Positions 52,211 to 59,098 of a stretch of 64,000 nt of DNA are shown here, in pieces. Every line of letters starts with the position of its first letter. Position 1 is the first letter of the stretch. The notes under the pieces were generated by a model. It saw nothing but the letters and a program-made list of their open reading frames with translations, made no database searches and was not told where the DNA came from. Position numbers and translations under genes: made by a program. This DNA comes from Anoxybacillus tengchongensis. Its GTDB lineage: Bacteria; Bacillota; Bacilli; Bacillales; Anoxybacillaceae. Location of the stretch: contig NZ_JACHES010000004.1 in assembly GCF_014201585.1 (NCBI RefSeq), positions 124,001-188,000 of the forward strand, read 5' to 3'.

Positions 52211-52242
52211 GCTCCCCAGACAAATGGATTTGTCAGGGGAGC
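52211..52242. repeat. Long near-perfect inverted repeat
   Basis: GCTCCCC-A-GACAAAT, a GG centre, then ATTTGTC-A-GGGGAGC: fifteen-base arms with one A-A mismatch. Neither strand has a T-run after it, so it is not a standard terminator. It sits in the 283-base gap before the SPOCS cluster; the rest of that gap is A/T-rich with a candidate mother-cell promoter. Confidence 0.6.
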
Positions 52243-52340
52243 ATTCACCGTTAACGAATACCTTAAAACATTTTAGAGGATACCAAACCATTTTTACAAA
52301 TTTACATGAATATCCAATCAACCTACTCTTTACTTCAATA

Positions 52341-52369
52341 TACATAGTATTGTATTAAGTCATATAAAA
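52341..52369 (+). promoter_or_regulatory. Candidate sigma-K-type promoter of the SPOCS cluster
   Basis: TACA at 52341-52344, a 16-base spacer and CATATAAAA at 52361-52369 give the sigma-K layout with one mismatch in each element. It lies 20 bases before the first spore-coat-like gene. Confidence 0.45.
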
Positions 52370-52388
52370 CAAAGGAGCGATCAATAAC

Positions 52389-53309
52389 ATGAATAATGGT
52401 TTTTTAAGGGATTTTGTCCAAATCATCGGAATTGCCTCCCCTTCCACATTTCCTGTTATAGGAAATTTAAATCCACATACGCAGTTTGTTGTTCAAGAAC
52501 AATTAACAATCCCAGATGCAAAACCAGATGTGGAACAAGTGAATACATTATTAATTGAAGCGGTCGTTACGGAAACAAAAAATATTTTTACGCCTGTAGG
52601 AGTAAAAGTAGTTATTGATGGTGTATTACGGCAAAAAGTCATTTATACAGCTGATGTTCCGGAGCAATCTGTTCATTCTGCCCATTTTGAACATCCTTTT
52701 TGTGCGTTTATTAACATCCCTTTAGACGTTCCACAAGGTCTCACTGTCCAACAATATTTGTCATCTCTCGGTCTCTCTTTAAATGATATTTTAGATGGTC
52801 CTGTACAAGTGTTAATTGAAGATGTAGAAATACAAATGTTAGATCCTAGAACAATTAGCAAATGTGTCGTATTGTTTGCCTACACAACAATAAAACCTCT
52901 TCTTTCTTCGTGTGACTGTTCATTCGTTGACACATTAACAGCTAATGGTGTGGATATTACATTAAACGGCTTGGGGGTTACTGCGGACGTTTCTTTAGAT
53001 ATTAGTTTGTGTGAAGGATGCAATCCGACAAATAACGGAATTTCCTTAAATGTCACTGTTCCACTGCTAGGCACAATTAGTTTGAATGTGAATAGCTCTC
53101 AAATTACTCAAGTACTGTGTGAAAACAATGTCCTTACTGTATCTGGTACCGGTAGCGTACTCGGTTTATTATCAGGTGTATTAAACTTCACGTTGACAAT
53201 TAACGCTACTGCAGGAACTGTTACACTACAACTTCGTGATCCAATTACAAATCTTGTCGTACTCTCTATCCCATTAACAGGTTTAACATTAACAATTGCA
53301 CAATGCTAA
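52389..53309 (+). CDS. SPOCS-domain spore protein with C-terminal beta extension
   Basis: A 306-residue protein. Residues about 20-165 form a SPOCS (DUF3794) domain: FVVQEQLTIPDAKPDVEQVN, VVIDGVLRQKVIYTADVPEQSVHSAHFEHPF (cited in part: VLRQKVIYTAD, SVHSAHFEHPF) and DVEIQMLDPRTISKCVV. From about 175 a CDCSFVDTLTANGVDI linker leads to a valine/threonine-rich beta repeat region. AAAGGAG lies eleven bases before the ATG. SPOCS proteins are found in spore coats and exosporium (for example SafA/SpoVID-type and CsxA-type assembly contexts). The first half is about 70% like the next gene by eye. Confidence 0.82.
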   Translation: MNNGFLRDFVQIIGIASPSTFPVIGNLNPHTQFVVQEQLTIPDAKPDVEQVNTLLIEAVVTETKNIFTPVGVKVVIDGVLRQKVIYTADVPEQSVHSAHFEHPFCAFINIPLDVPQGLTVQQYLSSLGLSLNDILDGPVQVLIEDVEIQMLDPRTISKCVVLFAYTTIKPLLSSCDCSFVDTLTANGVDITLNGLGVTADVSLDISLCEGCNPTNNGISLNVTVPLLGTISLNVNSSQITQVLCENNVLTVSGTGSVLGLLSGVLNFTLTINATAGTVTLQLRDPITNLVVLSIPLTGLTLTIAQC

Positions 53310-53332
53310 ATAAAAGAAAGGATGAATGTTTT

Positions 53333-53866
53333 ATGAATGATGGTGTATTAAATAACTTTGTTCAAATTATTGGTATTACCCCTCCATCTGAATTCCCTTT
53401 TGTCGGTCCGTTAAATCCAAACAATCAAATCGCGGTTCAAGAAAAGTTAACGATTCCTGCCGCAAAACCAGATGTGGAGCAAATCAATACATTGTTAATT
53501 GAAGCGGTCATTACAGGTACGCGTAATATTTTCACCCCCATCGGTGTAAAAGTTGTTGTCGAAGGGGTATTACGTCAAAAAATTATTTATACAGCTAACG
53601 TTCCACAACAATCTGTTCATTCCGCTCACTTTGAACAACCATTTTGCTCTTTTATCAACATTCCACTTAACATCCCTGCTGGCGTTACAGTTAACCAACT
53701 TCTTGCTTCTGTTGGCTTATCTATTAACAATATTCTTGCCGGACCTGTGCAAGTTTTTATCGAAGATGTTGAAATAAACTTAACTGATCCTCGCACAGTT
53801 CATAAGTGTGTAATTTTATTCTTATATACATCACTCAATCCGTCATTACAATCTATATTGCGTTAA
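53333..53866 (+). CDS. SPOCS-domain spore protein, paralogue of the preceding gene
   Basis: A 177-residue protein nearly equal in layout to residues 1-178 of the gene before it: MNDGVLNNFVQIIGIT, LTIPAAKPDVEQIN, GVLRQKIIYTANVPQQSVHS and DVEINLTDPRTVHKCVI. It lacks the C-terminal extension and ends SLQSILR. It starts 24 bases after the previous stop with AAAGGATG, so the two are an operon that arose by tandem duplication. A terminator follows. Confidence 0.82.
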   Translation: MNDGVLNNFVQIIGITPPSEFPFVGPLNPNNQIAVQEKLTIPAAKPDVEQINTLLIEAVITGTRNIFTPIGVKVVVEGVLRQKIIYTANVPQQSVHSAHFEQPFCSFINIPLNIPAGVTVNQLLASVGLSINNILAGPVQVFIEDVEINLTDPRTVHKCVILFLYTSLNPSLQSILR

Positions 53867-53876
53867 ACAAAATATG

Positions 53877-53904
53877 AAGGATGTCCCGTTGTGGGCATCC
53901 TTTC
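53877..53904 (+). terminator. Terminator after the first SPOCS pair
   Basis: GAAGGATG-T-CCC pairs with GGG-C-ATCCTTTC around GTTGT. Confidence 0.7.
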
Positions 53905-54096
53905 TATGTAAGGGCTGCATTTCTCTATATAAGTGTAGCGTTAACATGATCAATTCTTAATTTTCGACAGTCGAAAAAAATGAAGTTAAACTTCCCGATT
54001 GTAGGTATATGAGATAATACTTTTATTTTTATCAAAGGACACGCGCAAATTAGTACCCTTACACATACGAAAAAAATAACGAGAGGAGGAGAGTAT

Positions 54097-54558
54097 ATGA
54101 AATTTGATCATGAACGCCTAACCATTTATGTTGGAATTGCAGAAAGGGATGAATTTCCATCCTGTCCACTCACCTATAAGCAATTCACTGTAACTGAAAA
54201 ACTAATCGTCCCAAAAATAAAGCCAGATATCGAAAAAGTTATAAAAGTCATGGCTACCATCCATATTCATGACGCAAAAATCATCCGATCCCCATATGAT
54301 ACTAAAATCCTAGTAAATGGTCATATCAAACAGATCATTATGTACACAGCGAGAAAACTTGATCAACCTGTGCATACATTTCACGCATCTACTTCATTTT
54401 GTGAAATGGTCATATTACCTTCAGATGTTTGTTTATCAAACGTAAAAGTCGAAGGTTTTCTTGAAGATATGCACATTTTCCATGAAACAGCTCGAAAAGT
54501 GCACATTTGTAAAGTTGTGTGTCTAGTTGTTACGGAAGAAGAAAAATGTTGCTCCTAA
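54097..54558 (+). CDS. Short SPOCS-like spore protein
   Basis: A 153-residue protein with the same order of motifs as its neighbours in more diverged form: FTVTEKLIVPKIKPDIEKVI, ILVNGHIKQIIMYTARKLDQPVHTFH and VEGFLEDMHIFHETARKVHICKVV. It ends with EEKCCS, a terminal cysteine pair. GAGAGGAGGAG precedes the ATG by six bases. No signal peptide. Likely a spore coat or exosporium component; exact place unknown. Confidence 0.78.
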   Translation: MKFDHERLTIYVGIAERDEFPSCPLTYKQFTVTEKLIVPKIKPDIEKVIKVMATIHIHDAKIIRSPYDTKILVNGHIKQIIMYTARKLDQPVHTFHASTSFCEMVILPSDVCLSNVKVEGFLEDMHIFHETARKVHICKVVCLVVTEEEKCCS

Positions 54559-54572
54559 TCAACTTCTGCCCT

Positions 54573-54600
54573 TACCATTTTTAATCTTCTTCATAATATA
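54573..54600 (+). promoter_or_regulatory. Candidate sigma-K promoter
   Basis: CATAATATA at 54592-54600 matches all defined bases of the sigma-K -10 element; TACC at 54573-54576 supplies the -35 AC with a 15-base spacer. It is placed 26 bases before the Cys/His-rich gene. Confidence 0.5.
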
Positions 54601-54625
54601 AATAACGCGAGAGGGAGGTGAAAAA

Positions 54626-54865
54626 GTGGGAAAAAAACATATTCACATATATGTCGGCAGCCAATGTTGTTCACAACAGCATCTTCCTTATTACAATCAT
54701 TGTCCAAATCGTTGTCACCATTATAGAATTAACTTCCATTGTTCTTGCCATTACACACCTCAAAAAAAACATTGTAAAAAACGTCATAATACATGCTATG
54801 AAAATCATCAATATAAAAATAAAGACTATGTATGCCCTTGTTGTAACGAAGACGATGATGAATAA
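54626..54865 (+). CDS. Cys/His-rich small spore-cluster protein
   Basis: A 79-residue protein with eleven cysteines and eleven histidines, in SQCCSQQH, HCPNRCHH, FHCSCHY, KHCKKRHNTC and VCPCC, ending in an acidic NEDDDE tail. GTG 54626 has GGGAGGTG five bases upstream. An overlapping 98-residue frame lacks a site of this quality and is a hydrophobic shadow. I know no family for it. Position between SPOCS genes and the composition suggest a cross-linked or metal-binding coat protein; this is inference. Confidence 0.65.
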   Translation: MGKKHIHIYVGSQCCSQQHLPYYNHCPNRCHHYRINFHCSCHYTPQKKHCKKRHNTCYENHQYKNKDYVCPCCNEDDDE

Positions 54866-54885
54866 AAAACTACAGGAGGATGAGA

Positions 54886-55401
54886 ATGATGAAAAAAATA
54901 GGAATTACACCTGATCATTTGTATCCAATCGGTTGCACTCCATTTTTCCTTTATGAAACTGATTCTATCGTTCTTCATCCTCCTCAACCACCTCATTTGC
55001 GTACAATTGAAGTAATTATCTCTATATCTATGGATCGAAAAAAGGCATTACAAACTCCCACAGGAAAAAAATTGATTTTTTTAGGAAAAAAACATTTTCG
55101 AATAAATTACGAAACAACCAACCATACGATCTCAGTAGTCGAACTTTCGACCCCACTTAGTATTACAGTCCTTCAATGTGAACACATACATGATATTTTT
55201 GTTGCTATTGAGGATATAGACGTGATGAAGTCGCACAAACGCTTATTATTTGTATATGCCTTTTTATGTGTCATTCCGATTAACTTAAGAGATAACTGTA
55301 TTTGCTCAAATCCACCGAAATCACCAATAATCTCTGTACCAAATACTAAAAATAACTTATACTTGTCTCCTAACATTCAAAACATATTAAAAAATCAATG
55401 A
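54886..55401 (+). CDS. Diverged SPOCS-like spore protein
   Basis: A 171-residue protein with a weaker SPOCS pattern: YPIGCTPFFLYETDSIVL, RTIEVIISISMDRKKALQTP, GKKHFRINYETTN and VAIEDIDVMKSHKRLLFVYAFLCVIPINL. Its C-terminal 35 residues are Asn/Pro/Ser-rich. AGGAGG is six bases before ATG 54886 (54889 possible). It follows the Cys/His-rich gene by 20 bases and is probably cotranscribed with it. Confidence 0.7.
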   Translation: MMKKIGITPDHLYPIGCTPFFLYETDSIVLHPPQPPHLRTIEVIISISMDRKKALQTPTGKKLIFLGKKHFRINYETTNHTISVVELSTPLSITVLQCEHIHDIFVAIEDIDVMKSHKRLLFVYAFLCVIPINLRDNCICSNPPKSPIISVPNTKNNLYLSPNIQNILKNQ

Positions 55402-55424
55402 GCCGGCTTATTGCCGGCTTATTA
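55401..55424. terminator. Bidirectional hairpin between the SPOCS cluster and the acyl-CoA dehydrogenase
   Basis: AGCCGGC pairs with GCCGGCT around TTATT, followed by TATTATA on the plus strand and AATAAGC-type sequence on the minus strand. The T-run is poor, so it is a weak terminator. Confidence 0.6.
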
Positions 55425-57092
55425 TACTCCCACTTCTTTCGTTTCACTCATGATCACATCAAAATAATGGACAGCTAGCATCTCTTGATCAAATAAATCG
55501 CATCCCCAAATATGCTGTAAGAAAAGGCGGGCGATGATTTGTTTTCGTTCGCTTTCTTCCGCTTCTTTTAACGCGACGACGCTTAAATACAAGTCACAAA
55601 GGCGGTTGGCGATTTTTTTGGCGTGATACGTTTGTACGTCTTCTCGTTGACCGTGCAATTGTTTTAGCGATTGTATGAGTTCGTTCAGCCCGCTTTCGAC
55701 CGGTGTAGCAAATGCGCGTATTTCGCCAGGGAGTGCAGCGAGTTGCTCGCTTATTGTTTGAATAAACGTTTCATGGACGCGATATTTACGGATGAGGCGC
55801 AGCACTTCAAGCCCTAAAATGTTTGCTGTTCCTTCCCAGACGGTCAATACTTGGGCATCGCGAAGCAAGCGCGGGGTGACAAAGTCTTCAATGTAGCCGT
55901 TTCCGCCGTGCATTTCAATCGCTTCATGGGCAAATGCAATCGCTTCTTCTGCTGTTCGCATTTTTAAAAGCGCAATTAACAAGCGGTTCCATGCTTTCTC
56001 TTGTTCAGATGCTTGCCCTGGCGTGCGCATCACACGGTCAAAAAAGGAAATGAGCTCAAAACAAGCGCTCGTTTGTACTTCTTGGCGCGCCGTTAAGTTC
56101 GCCAATGTTTCTTTTACCATCGGATACGATGTAAGTGTATGCCCAAACGCTTGACGATTGACTGCGTATTGCTTCGCCTCCTCTAGCGCCCGCTTCATAA
56201 TGCCAATCGAAGCGACGGCATTGCAGACGCGCGATAAATTAAGCGCTTCCATCATATAATAAAACCCTTTTTTTGCATCGCCAATTAAATAAGCTTTTGC
56301 CCCTTCAAATACGACTTCCGCCGACGGCACAGCGCGAACACCAAGTTTATCTTTTAAACGCCGAATGTGAATGCCGTTTAATGTGCCATCGTCGTTGCGC
56401 CACGGTACTAAAAATAAACTAAGCCCTTTCGTCCCCGCCTCGCTTCCGGCGATGCGGGCAAGCACTAACGCAACCCCGCACATGCCGGCGTTGCTAGCAA
56501 AATATTTTTCTCCGTAAATTTCATAATGATCACCGCATAAAACAGCGCGCACTTCATTGGCGCCAACGTCCGAACCGCCTTGCCGCTCCGTTAAAAACGT
56601 CGCTCCTTCATACAGCTCGACTTCGCCAGTAGAAATGACGTGCGGCAAATATTTCGCTTTGATTCGTTCATCCGCAAAATGCTCTAATACATATGCAGTC
56701 GCCATTGTTAACGTCACCGGGCAATAAAACCCTGGTTCGACTTGCGATAGCAAATAGCCCTGCGCATATGAATAAATGTAGTTGCCAACACGGCCAAGCG
56801 CAGGAATCGGCTTATGGACATAGCCGACAATCCCCGTTTCGTACGTTTCTTTTACTGTTTGTTTGTACCCTTCGTTCACCCATATTTCGGAAATGTCGTT
56901 GCCAAAGCGGTCGTATTTGATCAGCCGCGGCTGTCCTTCGCGATCCGTATGTACCGCGCGCCGGTCGATATCGGTCATACAGCGTTGCCAAAACTTCTCT
57001 AACTCTTCTTCTGCGTACACATAAAACTCTTTATCTAAATATTTTTTTAAATTGGCAAATAAGTTCGGATCAACTTCTCGTAGCTGTTTCAT
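55422..57092 (-). CDS. Acyl-CoA dehydrogenase (AidB-like, long form)
   Basis: A 556-residue flavoprotein of the acyl-CoA dehydrogenase family. FAD/substrate motifs ATFLTERQGGSDVGANE and KYFASNAGMCGVALVLARI, and the C-terminal AIEMHGGNGYIEDF and LTVWEGTANILGLEV are plain. The length (about 550 rather than 380) and the GYVHKPIPALGRVGNYIYSYAQ-type N-terminal domain fit the AidB-like group. It overlaps the CoA ligase gene by 23 bases, so they act in one fatty-acid or branched-acid degradation route; chain specificity is unknown. Confidence 0.87.
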   Translation of the reverse strand: MKQLREVDPNLFANLKKYLDKEFYVYAEEELEKFWQRCMTDIDRRAVHTDREGQPRLIKYDRFGNDISEIWVNEGYKQTVKETYETGIVGYVHKPIPALGRVGNYIYSYAQGYLLSQVEPGFYCPVTLTMATAYVLEHFADERIKAKYLPHVISTGEVELYEGATFLTERQGGSDVGANEVRAVLCGDHYEIYGEKYFASNAGMCGVALVLARIAGSEAGTKGLSLFLVPWRNDDGTLNGIHIRRLKDKLGVRAVPSAEVVFEGAKAYLIGDAKKGFYYMMEALNLSRVCNAVASIGIMKRALEEAKQYAVNRQAFGHTLTSYPMVKETLANLTARQEVQTSACFELISFFDRVMRTPGQASEQEKAWNRLLIALLKMRTAEEAIAFAHEAIEMHGGNGYIEDFVTPRLLRDAQVLTVWEGTANILGLEVLRLIRKYRVHETFIQTISEQLAALPGEIRAFATPVESGLNELIQSLKQLHGQREDVQTYHAKKIANRLCDLYLSVVALKEAEESERKQIIARLFLQHIWGCDLFDQEMLAVHYFDVIMSETKEVGV

Positions 57093-58599
57093 TATGCATC
57101 CCTCTCAATACTTGTTTTAATATTTTTCCTGTCGCATTGCGCGGGAGTTCAGGAATGACTTCGTATAGTTTTGGAATTTTATAGTCTGCAAGTTGACTAG
57201 AGAGAAAACGTTTACATTCTTCAGCAAGCTGCTCGATCGGCTCTGTCGTGACAACAAACGCTTTGACCGTTTCCCCCCATTCCGGATGAGGCACACCAAC
57301 TACTGCCACATCAACAATCGCTGGGTGTAGCTTTAGCGCATCTTCCACTTCTTTCGGGTAAACGTTCACCCCGCCAGAAATGATCATATCTTTTTTCCGA
57401 TCAACGATCCAAATGTACCCGTCTTCGTCACGGCGCGCTAAATCGCCTGTATATAGCCAGCCGTTTTTTACCGTTTCCGCTGTTTTTTCTTCGTCTTTAT
57501 AATAGCCTTTCATTGTTCCTTCTCCAGCTAAGATGATTTCACCAACCTCGCCAGGCGGAACTTCTTTGCCGTGTTCGTCGACAATTTTTACTTCGCAATG
57601 AAGGGCGGCATCTTTGCCAACACTTCCTGCCTTTGTCGCATGTTCTTCCGGTGATAAATACGTTCCGTTCGGTCCAGCTTCCGTTAATCCATACAAACAC
57701 ATCAGTCGATTCGTACGAAACTGTTTAGCGACAAATTGCACTTCATTTGCCGACAACGGTGCGCCGCCATACGTCCAATATTGGACGGACGATAAATCGT
57801 ATTCGTGAAGACGTGAATGTTTTGCGGTAAGTAAATAAGCGACTGGCGCTCCGAAAAAGTGGGTAATTTCGTGTTTCGTGATTAGTTGTAACAATGCTTC
57901 CGGGGAAAACGTTGGTGATAACACATGGGTGGCCCCGACGTACATACCGCCGCCAAAAAATAAATGAAGCGGTGCGGAATGGCTGAGTGGCATCATGTGC
58001 AACAGGCGGCTATGCTTATCCATTTTCGTCTCTAGCGCCATCATCGTTGCGACAGCGAAAATATTACGCGCTGTAAACAACACTCCTTTTGGTTTACCAG
58101 TCGTTCCGGATGTGTATAAAATCGTCGTTTCGTCATCTTCATTCAACGGACAAACAATTGGGGAAGCATCGCCGGTTGCAATGAGTTGCGTGAGCGAACG
58201 CCAACCGTCTGCCGCTTCCCCTGTTTTCACCCAAATGACGTCAACCGTACGAACAAGCGAGGCAAGTTCCTGATAAATCCAATCGTGTGCGATCACTGCT
58301 TTTGCTTCGCTATGTTCGATAATGTATTGTACTTCTTGCGCTGTTAACCGCGCATTGACTGGTACGATGATCGCGCCAAGGCGCAAGACGGCAAAATACG
58401 CATATACAAATTCTTTCGTATTTGGCATATATAATACGACTTTATCGCCTCGTTTGATGCCAAGTGAAGCAAGCGAAGAAGCGAGCCGATTGACTGTATC
58501 GTCTACTTCTTGATAAGAAAGCGACACGTCACCATCAATTAGTGCTACTTTGTTCCGAAACTTTCGTGCATTGCGCGCTAACAACTCAGAAATGTTCAT
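57070..58599 (-). CDS. Acyl-CoA ligase (long/medium-chain fatty-acid type)
   Basis: A 509-residue ANL-family AMP-forming ligase. P-loop LYTSGTTGKPKG, A5-type YGLTEAGPN, A7 YTGDLARRDEDGYIWIVDRKKD and the catalytic lysine in NATGKILKQVL are intact. It activates a carboxylic acid to the CoA thioester for the dehydrogenase coded directly after it. The start lies within the stop of the MerR gene (ATGA). GGAGG precedes. Confidence 0.88.
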   Translation of the reverse strand: MNISELLARNARKFRNKVALIDGDVSLSYQEVDDTVNRLASSLASLGIKRGDKVVLYMPNTKEFVYAYFAVLRLGAIIVPVNARLTAQEVQYIIEHSEAKAVIAHDWIYQELASLVRTVDVIWVKTGEAADGWRSLTQLIATGDASPIVCPLNEDDETTILYTSGTTGKPKGVLFTARNIFAVATMMALETKMDKHSRLLHMMPLSHSAPLHLFFGGGMYVGATHVLSPTFSPEALLQLITKHEITHFFGAPVAYLLTAKHSRLHEYDLSSVQYWTYGGAPLSANEVQFVAKQFRTNRLMCLYGLTEAGPNGTYLSPEEHATKAGSVGKDAALHCEVKIVDEHGKEVPPGEVGEIILAGEGTMKGYYKDEEKTAETVKNGWLYTGDLARRDEDGYIWIVDRKKDMIISGGVNVYPKEVEDALKLHPAIVDVAVVGVPHPEWGETVKAFVVTTEPIEQLAEECKRFLSSQLADYKIPKLYEVIPELPRNATGKILKQVLRGMHNETATRS

Positions 58600-58982
58600 T
58601 CGGTTTCCTCCAATTTTTGTAATCGTTCACGAAAATCCGCCAAAATTGACTCCATTTCTTGTTTTAACTGCATTAAGTCCTCAATCCGCTCCGTCACCTC
58701 CTTTAACTTTTGCTCACCGTATGCAATTGTTTTTTCCAGTTGTTTTCGACCGGTGCGATCATTGTCAAACAAACTAATCATTTCATGGATTTCTTCTAAC
58801 GAAAAACCGAACCGTTTGCCGCGTAAAATGAGCTTTAGCACCGCTCGGTCTTTTTTCGTATACAATCGCTGGCCCGAATCGGTGCGAATGGGTGAAATGA
58901 GCCCACGTTCCTCATAATAGCGAATCGTTCGTGTGCTAATATCAAACTGCTCAGCCAGTTGGGAGATCGTATAATAGTTCAT
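58596..58982 (-). CDS. MerR-family transcriptional regulator
   Basis: A 128-residue regulator: YTISQLAEQFDISTRTIRYYEERGLI is the winged helix-turn-helix (cited in part: TISQLAEQFDIS, RTIRYYEERGLI), followed by KRFGFSLEEIHEMI and a C-terminal dimerisation coiled coil. No cysteine metal site is present, so the inducer is likely an acyl-CoA or other organic ligand, as in LiuR-type proteins. It heads the merR-ligase-dehydrogenase operon and probably controls its own promoter. ATG 58982 follows AAAGGTGG. Confidence 0.87.
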   Translation of the reverse strand: MNYYTISQLAEQFDISTRTIRYYEERGLISPIRTDSGQRLYTKKDRAVLKLILRGKRFGFSLEEIHEMISLFDNDRTGRKQLEKTIAYGEQKLKEVTERIEDLMQLKQEMESILADFRERLQKLEETE

Positions 58983-59016
58983 CGCTTCCACCTTTATTTT
59001 TAATTTTCTGAATTTT

Positions 59017-59045
59017 ATTTTAGTTTACGTTTACGTAAAAGTCAA
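59017..59045 (-). promoter_or_regulatory. MerR-type promoter with dyad in the spacer
   Basis: On the minus strand TTGACT and TAAAAT are 17 bases apart. The spacer contains the dyad TTACGT-AA-ACGTAA (59025-59038), the usual place of a MerR-family operator. It is 35 bases upstream of the MerR start. Confidence 0.6.
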
Positions 59046-59068
59046 TAAGAAAAGAGGCGCACGCCTTT

Positions 59069-59096
59069 AAGGCTGTTGCCGAACGGCAACAGCCTT
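59069..59096 (-). terminator. Terminator of the acetoacetyl-CoA synthetase gene
   Basis: A perfect twelve-base stem AAGGCTGTTGCC with GGCAACAGCCTT, loop GAAC, directly after the stop on the minus strand. Confidence 0.8.
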
Positions 59097-59098
59097 GC

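Noticed and set aside
54044-54072. CATACGAAA as a sigma-K or sigma-E promoter of the SPOCS gene at 54097
   Set aside because: No -35 element at 15-17 bases; the -10 alone has a mismatch, so it was not listed.
54618-54914. 98-codon plus-strand frame overlapping the Cys/His-rich gene
   Set aside because: It is a hydrophobic low-complexity product and its start codon lies inside the ribosome site of the overlapping 79-residue frame, which has better start signals and a distinctive composition.
59017-59045. Reading the TTTACG repeats before the MerR gene as a FadR or cre site
   Set aside because: The bases do not fit either consensus, while position and symmetry fit a MerR-family operator.
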